A DNA stretch of 64,000 bases from Sphingobacterium sp. SYP-B4668 (lineage in GTDB: Bacteria; Bacteroidota; Bacteroidia; Sphingobacteriales; Sphingobacteriaceae), in contig NZ_CP115483.1 of the NCBI RefSeq assembly GCF_027627455.1, positions 3,348,001 through 3,412,000 on the forward strand. The letters are read 5' to 3'. Made by a program: the position numbers and the translations under genes. Within the stretch, counting starts at the first letter, position 1, and each line of letters opens with the position of its first letter. Below, piece after piece: positions 33,604-44,011 of the stretch. A model generated the notes under the pieces. It searched no databases. It was not told the origin of the DNA and was given only the letters and a program-made list of their open reading frames with translations.

Positions 33604-36261
33604 CTACATACTAAACCAATAGTTGACCTTGAGCATAAAAGTATTGCTTGCAGGTAAGCCAAACATGGTGTCCAAATTGCGTCCCCACCCCGTATGGTAT
33701 ACATCGTCCTGATTCGATCTATTATGTTCCCAAACAAGGTATAATGTCGATCCAGGGAGATACTCCCATCGTGCCACCAAATTGGAGCGAAACTCATTGA
33801 AACTAAAGTTAGGATCCTTGAACGAAAGCTTACGTCCGCCATTTTCAATAGTATAGCGTCCATCACCGTATGAAATTTCGTCCGGTTCAAATTCGTTGAA
33901 ACGATCGGCATAGGTACGTGATTCAGGATTGGTCGCTTCTTTAAAACGATCATATTTTGCTACTGAGGTAAATGGTGACCCATAATACTGGATAGAGATG
34001 TCAGGAGTAAGATTCAACTGCATATTCAGGGTCATTCCATAGGTCTGTTGCTTCATTCGCCCCATCATGTAAACGGTATTGTCTCCAGAATGTTCTGAAG
34101 GCAAGATACTACTTACATACTGTACATTGTCCTTGTTCCAGGCATAGTTGAGCTGTCCCGTAAGACGTACATGATTGCCCAACCTGAATATCATGCTTGG
34201 ATGGATGGCGTTATAGCCCGTCTCCTCCTCCAAATAATGTCGACCATTATAATCCAGTTTGAAGACGACGCGTTTGGCCCTATCCGTACTCAAGACCACA
34301 TTAGTTTCAAAGTTAGCATTATACCGCATATCTGGTCCGCCTCTTAGACGACGACTGTCCACGGTATTCCAACTAAAGGTCTCCTTAATATCCATCTCAA
34401 AGCGACGCTTGGTACTCAAACTACGCCACCGGATTGCAACATCATTATTGATAGCCTTACCGCCATAGTTCCACATGTTCTTTTGCGTCAGGTTAATTCC
34501 TGCAAAACGAAATGGCCCCCATGGATCGGTCTTTCGAAAAGCAATCTCTGATTCATTCAGTTTGTAATCCGATTGGCGCATGTATCCTACATCATTCAAA
34601 TCAAACCCTGGTGATGACCAACTGAAGGTCTCTGAAAAATTCCACTGTGCGTTCCCCTTTTTACCAACCTTAACATATCCTCCAGTACCGTTCAACACAT
34701 CTTTATCTGGATCCAGATTTAAGTAGTCGGATCCGGACGCCCTATGGTAGTAGTGTGTTGCATTACGTTTAGTATTCAAGATTGCTTCTGGCGACCCATG
34801 TAGACTACTAAACATACCTTTAGCATCTACATAGTACAGTCTATTAGCAAAATATTGCGTAAAATCCACTCCCCCTGTAAACGCATTGCCCACCCGAATA
34901 TCTTTCAGATGCTCTTCGCTCAGATTTCTATTCACCGAGGTCAGCATTCCTCCCAACAATGTATTCCCTTCCCAGTTTTTCTGCACACGGGCGACAGTGT
35001 AGTTGGTGAGTGGCTCTGTCACTTCCCGGTCAAATACCCCATTACGCATCACCCGCGAAGAAGTTTGTGCCGTCACACTTTCCAGAAAACCAATCGTCAC
35101 CCCATTCCTATTCGTTCCCGTTAACTTCATCGCTCCTATAATCGGAATATTCTTAGGTGTACTTGAATAACTATTAATATTGTCAATACCTAGAGGTTGA
35201 TAAGACGGCATTGCCCCAATACGTCTTGAATAAAACATCATACCATCCGCATTGTTGTCAAACTCCAAGATGTGTTTTCCTTCCAGAAAGAAGGGTCTCT
35301 TCTCATCGTAGAATATTTCATACGCTGATAGGTTCATCACTGATGGATCTAGCTCGACCTGACCATAGTCGGGGTTGATTGTCATATCCAGTGTAAAATC
35401 GCTCAACGCAAATTTAGCATCAAGACCTGCATTCGCGTGCCATTTACTTCCCTTTTGAAAGGGACTATTCGGGATACGGGGCTCGCGTACAAACTTGCTC
35501 ATGGTATACGGCAAGAACTCTATTCCCCTGGCCTTTGGCAAATCGTCCATTCCATGCATTTCACCAAATGAAAATACATGTCCATTATTTTTGATAGGTA
35601 TGATGCTCCAATTTTGGACTTCATTATTTCGCCTGATGATACGCCGCACATGTAGCCCCCATGTTCCATCTTCATTCTTTTGATTGTAGCGCAGTTGGCT
35701 AAAAGGAATACGAAGTTCTGCTGTCCAACTCGAGTCAGCCATATTTATATGGGTACGTCCTTCCCAGACCGTATTCCAACTCAAATTTACAGACAGCTTA
35801 TCCGTTACTGTCAAATCGGTCTTGTTCCCCCCTAGGTTAATATTAAATTCGGAGGCCACTCGATAATCGTGGTAAGTATCAAAAGCTATGCTGATTAAAT
35901 CTCCATTACTATTGTCATCCCTATTGCCAATAAAAGCGTTCATTGTCTCTGGGTGTGCATCTTTGCAATATACCCCCACGTATACGTTTTCATTGTCATA
36001 AAAGATTTTCATACGTGTCCACGAAGCAGTATATACCCTCTCGAAAGGTATCACTTGTGAAAATTTTTCAGACCATTGTCCAAGATGGTCCCACATATCC
36101 TCATCCAGCTGCCCATCTATTTTAGGTTGTTGTCCTTCCAATTTTGTGACCACATATGTCCTTTTGTAGGCACTGTCAAAAGAAACCACCTCTTTCCTAT
36201 CCTCTTGAGCCCAACAAAGGCCCTGAATCATCCAGAAAGCTAGGAAATAATAGTATTTCAT
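33604..36261 (-). CDS. DUF5916 outer-membrane-type protein with N-terminal CBM9-like domain
   Basis: 885 aa with a signal peptide (LAFWMIQGLCWAQ). Residues about 35-200 form a carbohydrate-binding CBM9-like domain (KLEGQQPKIDGQLDEDMWDHL, DNENVYVGVYCKDAHPE). The rest is the DUF5916 region, beta-rich with aromatic-ending strands, and the last residues LKVNYWFSM end in the manner of an outer-membrane barrel. Family proteins are widespread in Bacteroidota; their function is not settled. It is a single gene, leftward, with the beta-galactosidase gene upstream on the same strand but separated by a terminator. Confidence 0.88.
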   Translation of the reverse strand: MKYYYFLAFWMIQGLCWAQEDRKEVVSFDSAYKRTYVVTKLEGQQPKIDGQLDEDMWDHLGQWSEKFSQVIPFERVYTASWTRMKIFYDNENVYVGVYCKDAHPETMNAFIGNRDDNSNGDLISIAFDTYHDYRVASEFNINLGGNKTDLTVTDKLSVNLSWNTVWEGRTHINMADSSWTAELRIPFSQLRYNQKNEDGTWGLHVRRIIRRNNEVQNWSIIPIKNNGHVFSFGEMHGMDDLPKARGIEFLPYTMSKFVREPRIPNSPFQKGSKWHANAGLDAKFALSDFTLDMTINPDYGQVELDPSVMNLSAYEIFYDEKRPFFLEGKHILEFDNNADGMMFYSRRIGAMPSYQPLGIDNINSYSSTPKNIPIIGAMKLTGTNRNGVTIGFLESVTAQTSSRVMRNGVFDREVTEPLTNYTVARVQKNWEGNTLLGGMLTSVNRNLSEEHLKDIRVGNAFTGGVDFTQYFANRLYYVDAKGMFSSLHGSPEAILNTKRNATHYYHRASGSDYLNLDPDKDVLNGTGGYVKVGKKGNAQWNFSETFSWSSPGFDLNDVGYMRQSDYKLNESEIAFRKTDPWGPFRFAGINLTQKNMWNYGGKAINNDVAIRWRSLSTKRRFEMDIKETFSWNTVDSRRLRGGPDMRYNANFETNVVLSTDRAKRVVFKLDYNGRHYLEEETGYNAIHPSMIFRLGNHVRLTGQLNYAWNKDNVQYVSSILPSEHSGDNTVYMMGRMKQQTYGMTLNMQLNLTPDISIQYYGSPFTSVAKYDRFKEATNPESRTYADRFNEFEPDEISYGDGRYTIENGGRKLSFKDPNFSFNEFRSNLVARWEYLPGSTLYLVWEHNRSNQDDVYHTGWGRNLDTMFGLPASNTFMLKVNYWFSM

Positions 36262-36646
36262 AAATTATTCAGCTATTTTATTACAGGTTTAGTATTATAA
36301 TGGTCAAATTATTAACGCAATTGCAGCAAGGTAAATAAAATAAAATAGTTAAGGTGATTCCTACTTCGACGTAATAGTTTTTTTACGAAATCAATTGCTC
36401 CTTTCAAGAGCAATCCGTACATGTTTATTCAACACATCATTTTTTCATTTTTTATGCAAATCGATGCCACTTTGAAAAATCAAATGCACCACATTTTCTG
36501 TATAAGATATACATTTAGATCGTGTTGAGTCAATCCATAAATCATTTCACTATCATTCAAGTCGACTTTAAATGGGGACTTATCCATAAAAAAAGAGCCA
36601 AAAGCATACGCTTCGACTCTTTTTAGCACACTTTTAATCAGGCTAC
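36262..36646. other. intergenic region with terminator, upstream of DUF5916 gene
   Basis: 385 bp. The right end carries the hairpin that closes the beta-galactosidase gene (36588-36625). The rest must contain the DUF5916 promoter; I found no convincing -33/-7 pair on the minus strand. Confidence 0.45.
36588..36625 (-). terminator. rho-independent terminator of beta-galactosidase gene
   Basis: On the minus strand AAAAAGAG and AAGC pair with GCTT and CTCTTTTT around a GTAT loop, ending in a T-run (the A-run at 36588-36594 on the plus strand). It starts about 20 bp after the gene's stop codon. Confidence 0.7.
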
Positions 36647-39600
36647 CTATTCTGCCATCACTACAAACTCTGCTCCGGAGGCATAGTCTTGTCCGTTTTG
36701 CGAGCTCAAGGCTGTAAAACGTATATAACGTGCTTCCACCGGTTTGTTCAGCAGCACGGTTTTCAGCTTACCACCACGTTCAAATTCACCTTCTACGACT
36801 GCATCACTCCAAGTCTTACCATCCAGACTTACCTGCAGACGATATCCTTTAACCTGTCCATTAGGTCCATCTTGTCGCGGCAAGTACGTGAAGCCTTTTA
36901 TTTTCTTCACAGCACCTGCATCAAAGTCGACCCAATGCGGATACTGTGCAACTGTCACGGAGTACATGGTATGCCATATCGTTGATGGATCACCATCCAC
37001 CAAATGTTGTGCGTTGCCTTCACCGGTTTCTTGGCTCGAAGCTGATACTACCTCCATCACGATGCTCTCTATTTTAGCGAATTTGGTGGAGACCTTCAAC
37101 TTTTCGTTACCCAGATACCAAGCAGTCACTATACCACCCTCTCTTAAATCAAACGGCTGGGTATAAGGCTTTGCCCCTTCAAATCCCTTTTGCACCATCA
37201 GCTTAGCGTTCACTTGTTCAGATGCGATAGTGACTTCACCATTTCGATTACGGGTGATACCTATCGGCATTTCCCCCCCCACGCTTACCAAGGCTTGGTT
37301 TTGCTCATTCTGCTCCTTTACAGGACGTATAATGAAACCAAAGCTATGTCCAGCTGCTTTCACTCTGTCTTGCTCCAGCGGAGGCCCCTGTCCACAGCTA
37401 TTACCGCCAAGACCTGTCACACCAGCCATCAGATAAAGATGTGTTCCGGTACTCTTAGGCAGTTGATGGGTGTGGGGGGCCAAGGTCGTCTCCAATTCAC
37501 TCCAAGGCAATGCCGAGGCTGCAAAATAATCCTTAGCAACAAATATGACACCTGCTCCCTTTCCATCAGTCAAAGCACTCCACCTCACCTCTTCTCGATT
37601 CCCAGTAGACTGCGGTTTGGGCCATGCAAAATATTGCTCAGAAACCGTGCTGGTATAGTGCTGTATAAATTGTCCCGTCTTCCGATCTGCATAGTTGTTA
37701 ATCGGTCCCCGGCCATAGTAACTGTATTGTTCGTATTCAGCAGGCAACTGCATGGCAAACCCTAAATGGGGCAATACCAAGCTACTGTTATTAGAAGTGA
37801 TGCTACTTTCCAACTCGATAGAACCATCTTTGTACACCGTCCAAATGTAGTTGCTGACAAACTTAAAGTCTTGATCCGTAAATGGCTTATCGGTATGCTC
37901 TTGCAAAGTATAGGTACCTGAACTACCTCCTCGTATAGTTGCGCCATTCGGCGCTTGCGATTCTACGTTGTATGACAGCACATAGGCCCCATCGGCGCGT
38001 GTATACACACTTGCTCCATAGGCCTTATGCTTCAAATTATGTAACCCCTTTTCAAACCACTGCTGATAAGCCCAGTTGTCATTGTCCAAGGGAGCCCGTA
38101 GCGCGTCCAAACGAGGTCCTTCCCCATCTCGAATTACAACTTTCCCATCATAAGCCAAATGGAACAGCGTACCCGTAAGATTATCAAATTTGGCGATAAA
38201 GCCCTCGCCCTTGACCACCTTTAAATCGCCCTCCTGCGAGATATCCAATGCTGCCCCCTTTGCAATCGCGGCAATAGAAGGTCGAGGTGAAGCTCCCTTA
38301 ACGAGCAACTGCTCTTCCATCTGCACCTCTCCTTTATCTGCCCACGGCCGTACCTCTTTAAGCACAAACTGTATTTTTATAAAATACTCCGACTGCAAAT
38401 CCAACTTGGTAAAGTCATAGGGTATTTCCAATATCTGCTTGGTACGTGGAGCGATAGAAGGTGTTATTGTCCGGTACGAACTTCCTCGATCCACTTGATC
38501 ACCGTCTTTCCACAAGGACCAGTGTATATCATATTCATCCAACGTACTGAAATAATTCTTATTAAATACCTCTATTTTTCCTGTCGAGATATCCAGCGCT
38601 TTGATGCCTACATTCTGATACACTTTACGTACTTCATAGTACGCTGGTTTCGGGGTTAAGTCTGAAAAAATCAAACCATTCATCACAAATGTTCCATCAT
38701 TAGGCTTATCTCCAAAATCACCGCCGTACGCCGCATAACGTTCACCCGTGTTTTTGTCATACGCATACATCGATTGGTCTATCCAATCCCATATTGCTCC
38801 TCCCATGAAAAAATTAGTCGATTCGATAGCCTCCCAATAGTCAATCAAATTGCCCGTAGCATTTCCCATAGAATGCGCATATTCAGATATATGAAACGGA
38901 TACTTCAACTTATACTTTCCTTTTACCGCCTCTTTGACCCAATTTATAGAGGGATACTGATTAGACCCTATATCTACAATACTGTTATTACGCTCATACT
39001 GAACAGGTCTAGATAAATCGACTTTTTTTATTGCCTGATATGCCGCTACAAAATTTTGACCAGGTCCGGCTTCATTGCCCAATGACCAGATTACAATTGA
39101 TGGATGATTGATGGTTGCATGGACCATCTCCAGATTGCGAGCTACGTGTGCATTTTTCCATTCCACAGGATGCGATAGAGAGGCTTCTCCATAATAGTAC
39201 TCATGGCTTTCTATATTTGCTTCATCTTCCAGGTATATTCCATACTTATCACATAGATAATACCAATAAGGGTCATCTGGATAGTGAGAATTGCGCACAT
39301 GGTTGATATTTGCACGCTTCATCAGAAAGATTTCATTTTCCATCTGTTCGTGCGATACGACCTTTCCTTTCTCGGGATTCGTCTCATGACGGTTCACGCC
39401 TTTCAATTTGACAGGCTTACCATTTATGTAGAAATACCGCCCTGCCAATCCGAACTCATCTTCTGCCGCTGGGGTATCCTTAAGCTCCACCTCTCTAAAT
39501 CCGACATAGTTTGATACCACATCTATCAGACGCCCTTTCCCGTCCAATAGCTCGGTTACAAGGGTATACCGATATGGGGTCTCTGCAGACCATTTATTCG

Positions 39601-40696
39601 GATTGTCCATTTTCAGCACCTGCTCCACAACACCCGTTCCAGACTGCTTAATCTCGGATACCGAGCGCGACAAATTTATGCTCTCCACCCGCACACTTTC
39701 GTCACTATACAATTTGTTTGCATACAACGTATACCGAATCTTGTATCCTTTGATAATCTTGGACATACCGTTCGACACCTCTGCTGTGACTTTAAGTGTT
39801 GCATCCTGATAATTTGCATCCAAATCCGGAATAGCAACTAGGTTACGGATCTGTACTTTGGGCTTAGCCGATAGCGATACTGTCCTAAATATCCCTGGCA
39901 ACCGAAACATATCTTGGGCCTCCAAGAAAGAAGCATCCGAATTGCGATAAACTTCTACAGCAACTGTATTGTCACCCTTCGAATTCAAATATTTGGTAAT
40001 ATCAAATGCAGCAAGATTTCTGGAATTTTTGGAGAATCCCACATATTTACCATTTATCCACAGGTAGAAAAAGGAATCTACACCATCAAAATTAATATAG
40101 ATATCTTTCCCTTTCCAGTCCTTCGGCACTACAAAAGAGCGACGATAGGAACCGACCTCATTCCTATATACATACGTTGTCCAGTTTTGTGGAGGTGTAC
40201 GCATTACCCCTCCACGCCAGTCGTCTACCTTCACCTGATGTTGAAAAATGACGGGTTGATTCACATAGATGGGTACACCATACTTCAGTGAGCCGTCTTT
40301 TTGTATCCCCAGTATATTCCAACTCATAGGTACGGGTACATCGTCCCATGTAGACACATCAAATGCGGGGTCGAAAAATTCTTTCGTTCTTTCATCAGGG
40401 GTCTTTACCCAATTGAATTTCCAAGTGCCGTTAAGGGACTGCCAATTGCTCGAATGCTCGGGTAGCACGTGACGAGCAGATTCGACATCGTTAAAAGAAA
40501 AGTGATAAGCGTGTGGCAACTCCTTATTTAATGAAAGCTGCTCAGGAGATTCCCACTCTTTACCAGTAGGTGCCAGTGGACTATCGTAGGAAAATCCCGC
40601 TATCCGACTAGTCACCGGTACTTGTTGTGCCAATAACTGTGCAGGTAGAGCTAGTAAAAATAATATCCTATATCTTGACGCAATAAATCTGTTCAT
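36647..40696 (-). CDS. GH2 beta-galactosidase with C-terminal discoidin domain
   Basis: 1349 aa, larger than LacZ (about 1024 aa). A signal peptide (FLLALPAQLLAQ) means export. Domains: GH2 sugar-binding jelly roll (about 60-250), immunoglobulin-like domain, TIM barrel with acid/base Glu about 541 (WSLGNEAGPG) and nucleophile Glu about 604 (HISEYAHSMGNATG), a further beta domain, the beta-galactosidase small-chain domain (about 790-1090, LYHLAYDGK-like and YYGRGPINNYADR), and a discoidin/F5-8C domain (about 1205-1349, VDGDPSTIWHTMYS). Galactoside cleavage outside the cytoplasm is likely. It is not beside a susCD pair, so its polysaccharide target is unclear. A TAATTTTG -7-like box lies at 40722-40729 on the minus strand. 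Confidence 0.93.
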   Translation of the reverse strand: MNRFIASRYRILFLLALPAQLLAQQVPVTSRIAGFSYDSPLAPTGKEWESPEQLSLNKELPHAYHFSFNDVESARHVLPEHSSNWQSLNGTWKFNWVKTPDERTKEFFDPAFDVSTWDDVPVPMSWNILGIQKDGSLKYGVPIYVNQPVIFQHQVKVDDWRGGVMRTPPQNWTTYVYRNEVGSYRRSFVVPKDWKGKDIYINFDGVDSFFYLWINGKYVGFSKNSRNLAAFDITKYLNSKGDNTVAVEVYRNSDASFLEAQDMFRLPGIFRTVSLSAKPKVQIRNLVAIPDLDANYQDATLKVTAEVSNGMSKIIKGYKIRYTLYANKLYSDESVRVESINLSRSVSEIKQSGTGVVEQVLKMDNPNKWSAETPYRYTLVTELLDGKGRLIDVVSNYVGFREVELKDTPAAEDEFGLAGRYFYINGKPVKLKGVNRHETNPEKGKVVSHEQMENEIFLMKRANINHVRNSHYPDDPYWYYLCDKYGIYLEDEANIESHEYYYGEASLSHPVEWKNAHVARNLEMVHATINHPSIVIWSLGNEAGPGQNFVAAYQAIKKVDLSRPVQYERNNSIVDIGSNQYPSINWVKEAVKGKYKLKYPFHISEYAHSMGNATGNLIDYWEAIESTNFFMGGAIWDWIDQSMYAYDKNTGERYAAYGGDFGDKPNDGTFVMNGLIFSDLTPKPAYYEVRKVYQNVGIKALDISTGKIEVFNKNYFSTLDEYDIHWSLWKDGDQVDRGSSYRTITPSIAPRTKQILEIPYDFTKLDLQSEYFIKIQFVLKEVRPWADKGEVQMEEQLLVKGASPRPSIAAIAKGAALDISQEGDLKVVKGEGFIAKFDNLTGTLFHLAYDGKVVIRDGEGPRLDALRAPLDNDNWAYQQWFEKGLHNLKHKAYGASVYTRADGAYVLSYNVESQAPNGATIRGGSSGTYTLQEHTDKPFTDQDFKFVSNYIWTVYKDGSIELESSITSNNSSLVLPHLGFAMQLPAEYEQYSYYGRGPINNYADRKTGQFIQHYTSTVSEQYFAWPKPQSTGNREEVRWSALTDGKGAGVIFVAKDYFAASALPWSELETTLAPHTHQLPKSTGTHLYLMAGVTGLGGNSCGQGPPLEQDRVKAAGHSFGFIIRPVKEQNEQNQALVSVGGEMPIGITRNRNGEVTIASEQVNAKLMVQKGFEGAKPYTQPFDLREGGIVTAWYLGNEKLKVSTKFAKIESIVMEVVSASSQETGEGNAQHLVDGDPSTIWHTMYSVTVAQYPHWVDFDAGAVKKIKGFTYLPRQDGPNGQVKGYRLQVSLDGKTWSDAVVEGEFERGGKLKTVLLNKPVEARYIRFTALSSQNGQDYASGAEFVVMAE

Positions 40697-41149
40697 AGCT
40701 AAAATGTTGTAAGATTGACGACAAAATTAGAATCCTCAGGGTCAAATGCAAGCAGTGCTAGAACTCAAAAGAGGCTTTTATGGGAAATTGTTACGTATAC
40801 CTCTTCATCAATCGATTGCGCATTTTTTCCTTTTTTTTGAAGCGGCTATTAGATTTCATTCTACCTTAACAATATGCAGTTACGATTGGCATCTTGCCAG
40901 TTAGTCAAGCTCCCCTCCTGTACAATTTCGCCATCTGACCATCACAAACAACCTGTATTTCTACTTTCCAAATAAGACGTCTTCTTATTTTATACTTGAC
41001 GACACTTTTCATCTACTTCTTTCAATAATCGCAGCTATTTAAAAGATATAATCGTACTGACCTCGTAACGGCTACCAAGTCAGTTCACGATTTTGATTTA
41101 AATTACTTTATAGCGGATCTTTATAAATTTCCAGACCACATTCTGTAGT
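40697..41149. other. 453-bp intergenic region between two leftward genes
   Basis: No gene is visible. The right part must hold the end of the GNAT transcript: an AT-rich hairpin with arms AATAAGA and TCTTATT lies at 40971-40989. The left part holds the beta-galactosidase promoter region, with a TAATTTTG on the minus strand at 40722-40729 but a poorly spaced -33. Confidence 0.4.
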
Positions 41150-41599
41150 TTATTCACACCACCAATGGTAATAGTTGTGGTGTCCATCATATTCAAATCC
41201 ACACCGCGGATACAGGGTATTGCCGATTTCGTTTGTTTTCTCGGTCTCCAACAGGAGACCACAAGCTCCAGTCTCTTCGCACCAACGCTTACTACGATCT
41301 ATCAGTGCCACAGAAAGTCCGCGTCCTCTGTAATCAGGATGCACAAACAAATCACTCAACAGCCATTGTTTCTGCAGCTTAGTATAATGAAATAGTCTAT
41401 AGAGCTGAACAAACCCAACAACCTGTCCTTCAACAAGAACCAAAAATATATCCGATTCCCCGTTCAATATACGTTCTCGTAAAAATGCTTTGCCTCGCTC
41501 AAAGTCAGATACCTGACGGTAGAATACCCTGTAAAGGTCAAATAACTGCGCAGCTTCGTTCAAGTCTTCCAAAGTAGCTTTCTTAATCTTGTAATTCAT
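41150..41599 (-). CDS. GNAT-family N-acetyltransferase
   Basis: 149 aa. YKIKKATLEDLNEAAQLFDLYR starts the GNAT fold. WLLSDLFVHPDYRGRGLSVALIDRSKRWC (about residues 79-107) holds the acetyl-CoA loop R-G-R-G, and LLLETEKTNEIGNTLYPRCGFEYD (about 114-137) is the usual end. It is divergent from a MocR-type regulator with 87 bp between the starts, an arrangement in which the regulator often controls the neighbour. The substrate is unknown; an amine or amino acid is plausible from the MocR link. Confidence 0.87.
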   Translation of the reverse strand: MNYKIKKATLEDLNEAAQLFDLYRVFYRQVSDFERGKAFLRERILNGESDIFLVLVEGQVVGFVQLYRLFHYTKLQKQWLLSDLFVHPDYRGRGLSVALIDRSKRWCEETGACGLLLETEKTNEIGNTLYPRCGFEYDGHHNYYHWWCE

Positions 41600-41625
41600 A
41601 TCCGATATTTATTTTGATTTCCTTA

Positions 41626-41656
41626 CAAAAATATAGGCTATATGGACTATATTTAC
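41626..41656. promoter_or_regulatory. divergent promoter region of GNAT and MocR-type genes
   Basis: A TATTTTTG at 41626-41633 (minus strand) fits the -7 box for the GNAT gene. It is followed by a repeated CTATAT at 41638 and 41647 spaced by GGA, which together form an imperfect symmetric element. MocR-type proteins are known to bind such short direct repeats, so this is a candidate site; unproven. Confidence 0.35.
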
Positions 41657-41686
41657 GACCCAGATACAACATAAGAGGTAGTCCAC

Positions 41687-43150
41687 ATGTTTCCATATTC
41701 AAGCTTAATCCAAATCGACAAGGACAGTAAAGTTCCGGTCTATAGGCAGATTGCCATCACCATTATCAACGCTATCACGAATGGCGTATTGAAATCTGGC
41801 ACCCCCTTACTCAGCAGTCGGGCTATGGCCGAAGCTCTCGGTGTCCACCGGAAGACTGTCATTGCAGCTTACGAAGAGTTGAGTGCGCAAGAGTGGATCA
41901 GTACGTTTCCGCGCAAAGGAGTATTTGTGTCGCAGCACATCCCGCAGCTTAGACCTAAAAAGTGGAGTCAAGATGAGCCCCTATATGCATATGCGCATGA
42001 CATGCACATCCCCTTCAAGACACTTGGTACACTAGCACAACAAATGGGTATCAGCAAACCCAACCTAGTAATCGATGATGGACGTCCAGATATCCGAATA
42101 TCACCTCTGGACGAACTGCTCAAAACTTATCGCTGGCTCCTGACGCAAAAATGGTATACCCAAGATCGCGAACATAGTGCTCCCCAAGGGAGTCTTCGAT
42201 TACGACAAGCACTGGTCCCTTACCTTTCTGAGAGCCGAGGTCTACAGCTTAGTACCGACCATATACTCATCACACATGGAGCACAGTTAAGTATATATAT
42301 AGCCTCTTATCTACTTTTGGATGCAGGGGCATGTGTTCTTGTGGGCCGTCCAAACTACCCCATGGCCAATCAAGTATTCCGCAATTGCGGTGCACAGATA
42401 CTTGAGGTCGCAGTGGATAACGATGGTATCGATACGGATGAGATTGAACGCCTATGTCTGAAAAGGAAGATAAATGTAGTGTATGTAATCCCACATCATC
42501 ACTATCCCTCTACAGTGACACTAAGCTCCGAGAGACGACTTCAATTGTTAGAACTGTCCAAACGTTTTTCATTTGCCATCATCGAGGATGATTACGATTA
42601 TGACTACCACTATGCCTCCTCTCCTTATCTACCATTAGCCAGCGCCCAGCACGGCGGCAATATTATCTATATCGGTTCCTTTTCCAAGGTATTAGACCCT
42701 TCGATTCGCGTCGGATTTATGGTCGCCTCACAAAACTTTATCCAGCAAGCCACACTCTTGCGCAAGACAATAGATGTAAGTGGAGATATCTATCTGCAAG
42801 ATGCGCTAGCCAAGCTCGTTAAAGAAGGTGAAATCAAGCGTCATTTGAAAAGGGCTAAGAAAATATATCATCAAAGGCGTGATCTCTTAGACCAATTGAT
42901 GCATCAGCAGCTTAGCCCTTACATTAACTACATTGTACCTTCTGGGGGGATGGCTATCTGGGTCAAATTGCGCAGCGACCTTTCAATCCAGACCCTAGCT
43001 CGGCTGGCTGCTACCCATCGTCTCCAAATCAATGATATTGATGAACAAGAGCATGCTTTTCGATTTGGCTTTGCTTCATTAAATGATCAAGATATAAAGG
43101 CGGCGGTACACATCCTAGCCTTATGCTTTGCTCAAATGTCTCCAGATTAA
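41687..43150 (+). CDS. MocR-type regulator (GntR HTH fused to class I aminotransferase domain)
   Basis: 487 aa. Residues about 12-78 are a GntR winged HTH (VPVYRQIAITIINAITNGVLKSGTPLLSSRAMAEALGVHRKTVIAAYEEL as a position range). A fold type I PLP domain fills the rest, with YVIPHHHYPSTVTLS, DYDYDYHY, and SFSKVLDPSIRVGFM containing the PLP lysine (about residue 340). MocR proteins sense PLP or amino compounds and control adjacent genes; the divergent GNAT gene is the first candidate target. The VOC gene lies convergent downstream. Confidence 0.92.
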   Translation: MFPYSSLIQIDKDSKVPVYRQIAITIINAITNGVLKSGTPLLSSRAMAEALGVHRKTVIAAYEELSAQEWISTFPRKGVFVSQHIPQLRPKKWSQDEPLYAYAHDMHIPFKTLGTLAQQMGISKPNLVIDDGRPDIRISPLDELLKTYRWLLTQKWYTQDREHSAPQGSLRLRQALVPYLSESRGLQLSTDHILITHGAQLSIYIASYLLLDAGACVLVGRPNYPMANQVFRNCGAQILEVAVDNDGIDTDEIERLCLKRKINVVYVIPHHHYPSTVTLSSERRLQLLELSKRFSFAIIEDDYDYDYHYASSPYLPLASAQHGGNIIYIGSFSKVLDPSIRVGFMVASQNFIQQATLLRKTIDVSGDIYLQDALAKLVKEGEIKRHLKRAKKIYHQRRDLLDQLMHQQLSPYINYIVPSGGMAIWVKLRSDLSIQTLARLAATHRLQINDIDEQEHAFRFGFASLNDQDIKAAVHILALCFAQMSPD

Positions 43151-43200
43151 GCAATCACAATTACCCACTAAAGCTTCGGCACCTCCCGTCATCATTAGCG

Positions 43201-43593
43201 TTAATGCATAGGAGAACAGATTTCAATCAAGAATCCATTTACATCCCGCACATATGCGACTGTCTGCCCCCAAGGTTTCTGAGTAGGTTGCTCTACAATA
43301 GTGCCATTGTGTTCCCATACCTTATCGATTAAATCTTCTACTTGATCGGTAACGATTCCCAGTTCAATCCCAAACGGCCGATCAGCGATGTTACTTGCCC
43401 TATACCCGGCACTTAGATTATTCTGGGCCAAGCTATGGCTAGCAAATGCTATCGTAGTATCCCCGGTGTCCAACTCGGCATAGTCCTTTTCAGGTGTAAC
43501 AAACTTGCGGACAAATCCAAAGACCTGTTCATAAAACTGAATACTACGTGTCACATCTGGTACGTACAAAATCGTATAGGCAAACTTTATCAT
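43201..43593 (-). CDS. VOC / glyoxalase-family protein
   Basis: 130 aa. FAYTILYVPDVTRSIQFYEQVFGF (about residues 3-26) and GQTVAYVRDVNGFLIEICSP (about 109-128) are the paired beta-alpha-beta-beta-beta modules of the vicinal oxygen chelate fold. Metal ligands likely include His/Glu positions at ELGIVTD and FLIEICS. The reaction is unknown; glyoxalase, dioxygenase and resistance proteins share this fold. It is monocistronic. Confidence 0.87.
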   Translation of the reverse strand: MIKFAYTILYVPDVTRSIQFYEQVFGFVRKFVTPEKDYAELDTGDTTIAFASHSLAQNNLSAGYRASNIADRPFGIELGIVTDQVEDLIDKVWEHNGTIVEQPTQKPWGQTVAYVRDVNGFLIEICSPMH

Positions 43594-44011
43594 GGTTTAT
43601 TGTTAAATTGTTTATTCAATATGCTGTCGATTGTCAAATTTATCCAAAGTACTTTCCTTCTATGGCCTGCAAAGCATAGATCCATCTATCCCATCCAAAT
43701 AGTGCATGAGGAGCAAGCTTGAATCTCAGAAATACAACAAGGGGCCAACTGCCTTATCCTTGAATCCTTTCCAAAAGATATGTTTTACTCACGAATGGGT
43801 CAGTGTTGAGCTTCAGTGGTCTATGTTCCGCCATAACTAGCACAAATATACCGCTGACTGATGACAACTGTGTGTCAGCAGGGCTGACCTGATATCCAAA
43901 AAAAGATAGATAGGGTACCCCACTATGAAAAGGTAATATTGATGTAATATCTGCAAAAAAAGAGCTAGGTATTACATTCCCATACGCCTACTTTTATATC
44001 AAAAATAGAGC
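43594..44011. other. 418-bp intergenic region, divergent
   Basis: Between the leftward VOC gene and the rightward dehydrogenase gene. A small inverted repeat, GTCAGC-AGG-GCTGAC, lies near 43875. I found no strong promoter match and no gene. Confidence 0.35.

Noticed and set aside
36647..40696. GH2 enzyme as part of a polysaccharide utilisation locus
   Set aside because: There is no SusC/SusD pair near it in this window; only the general family role is supported.
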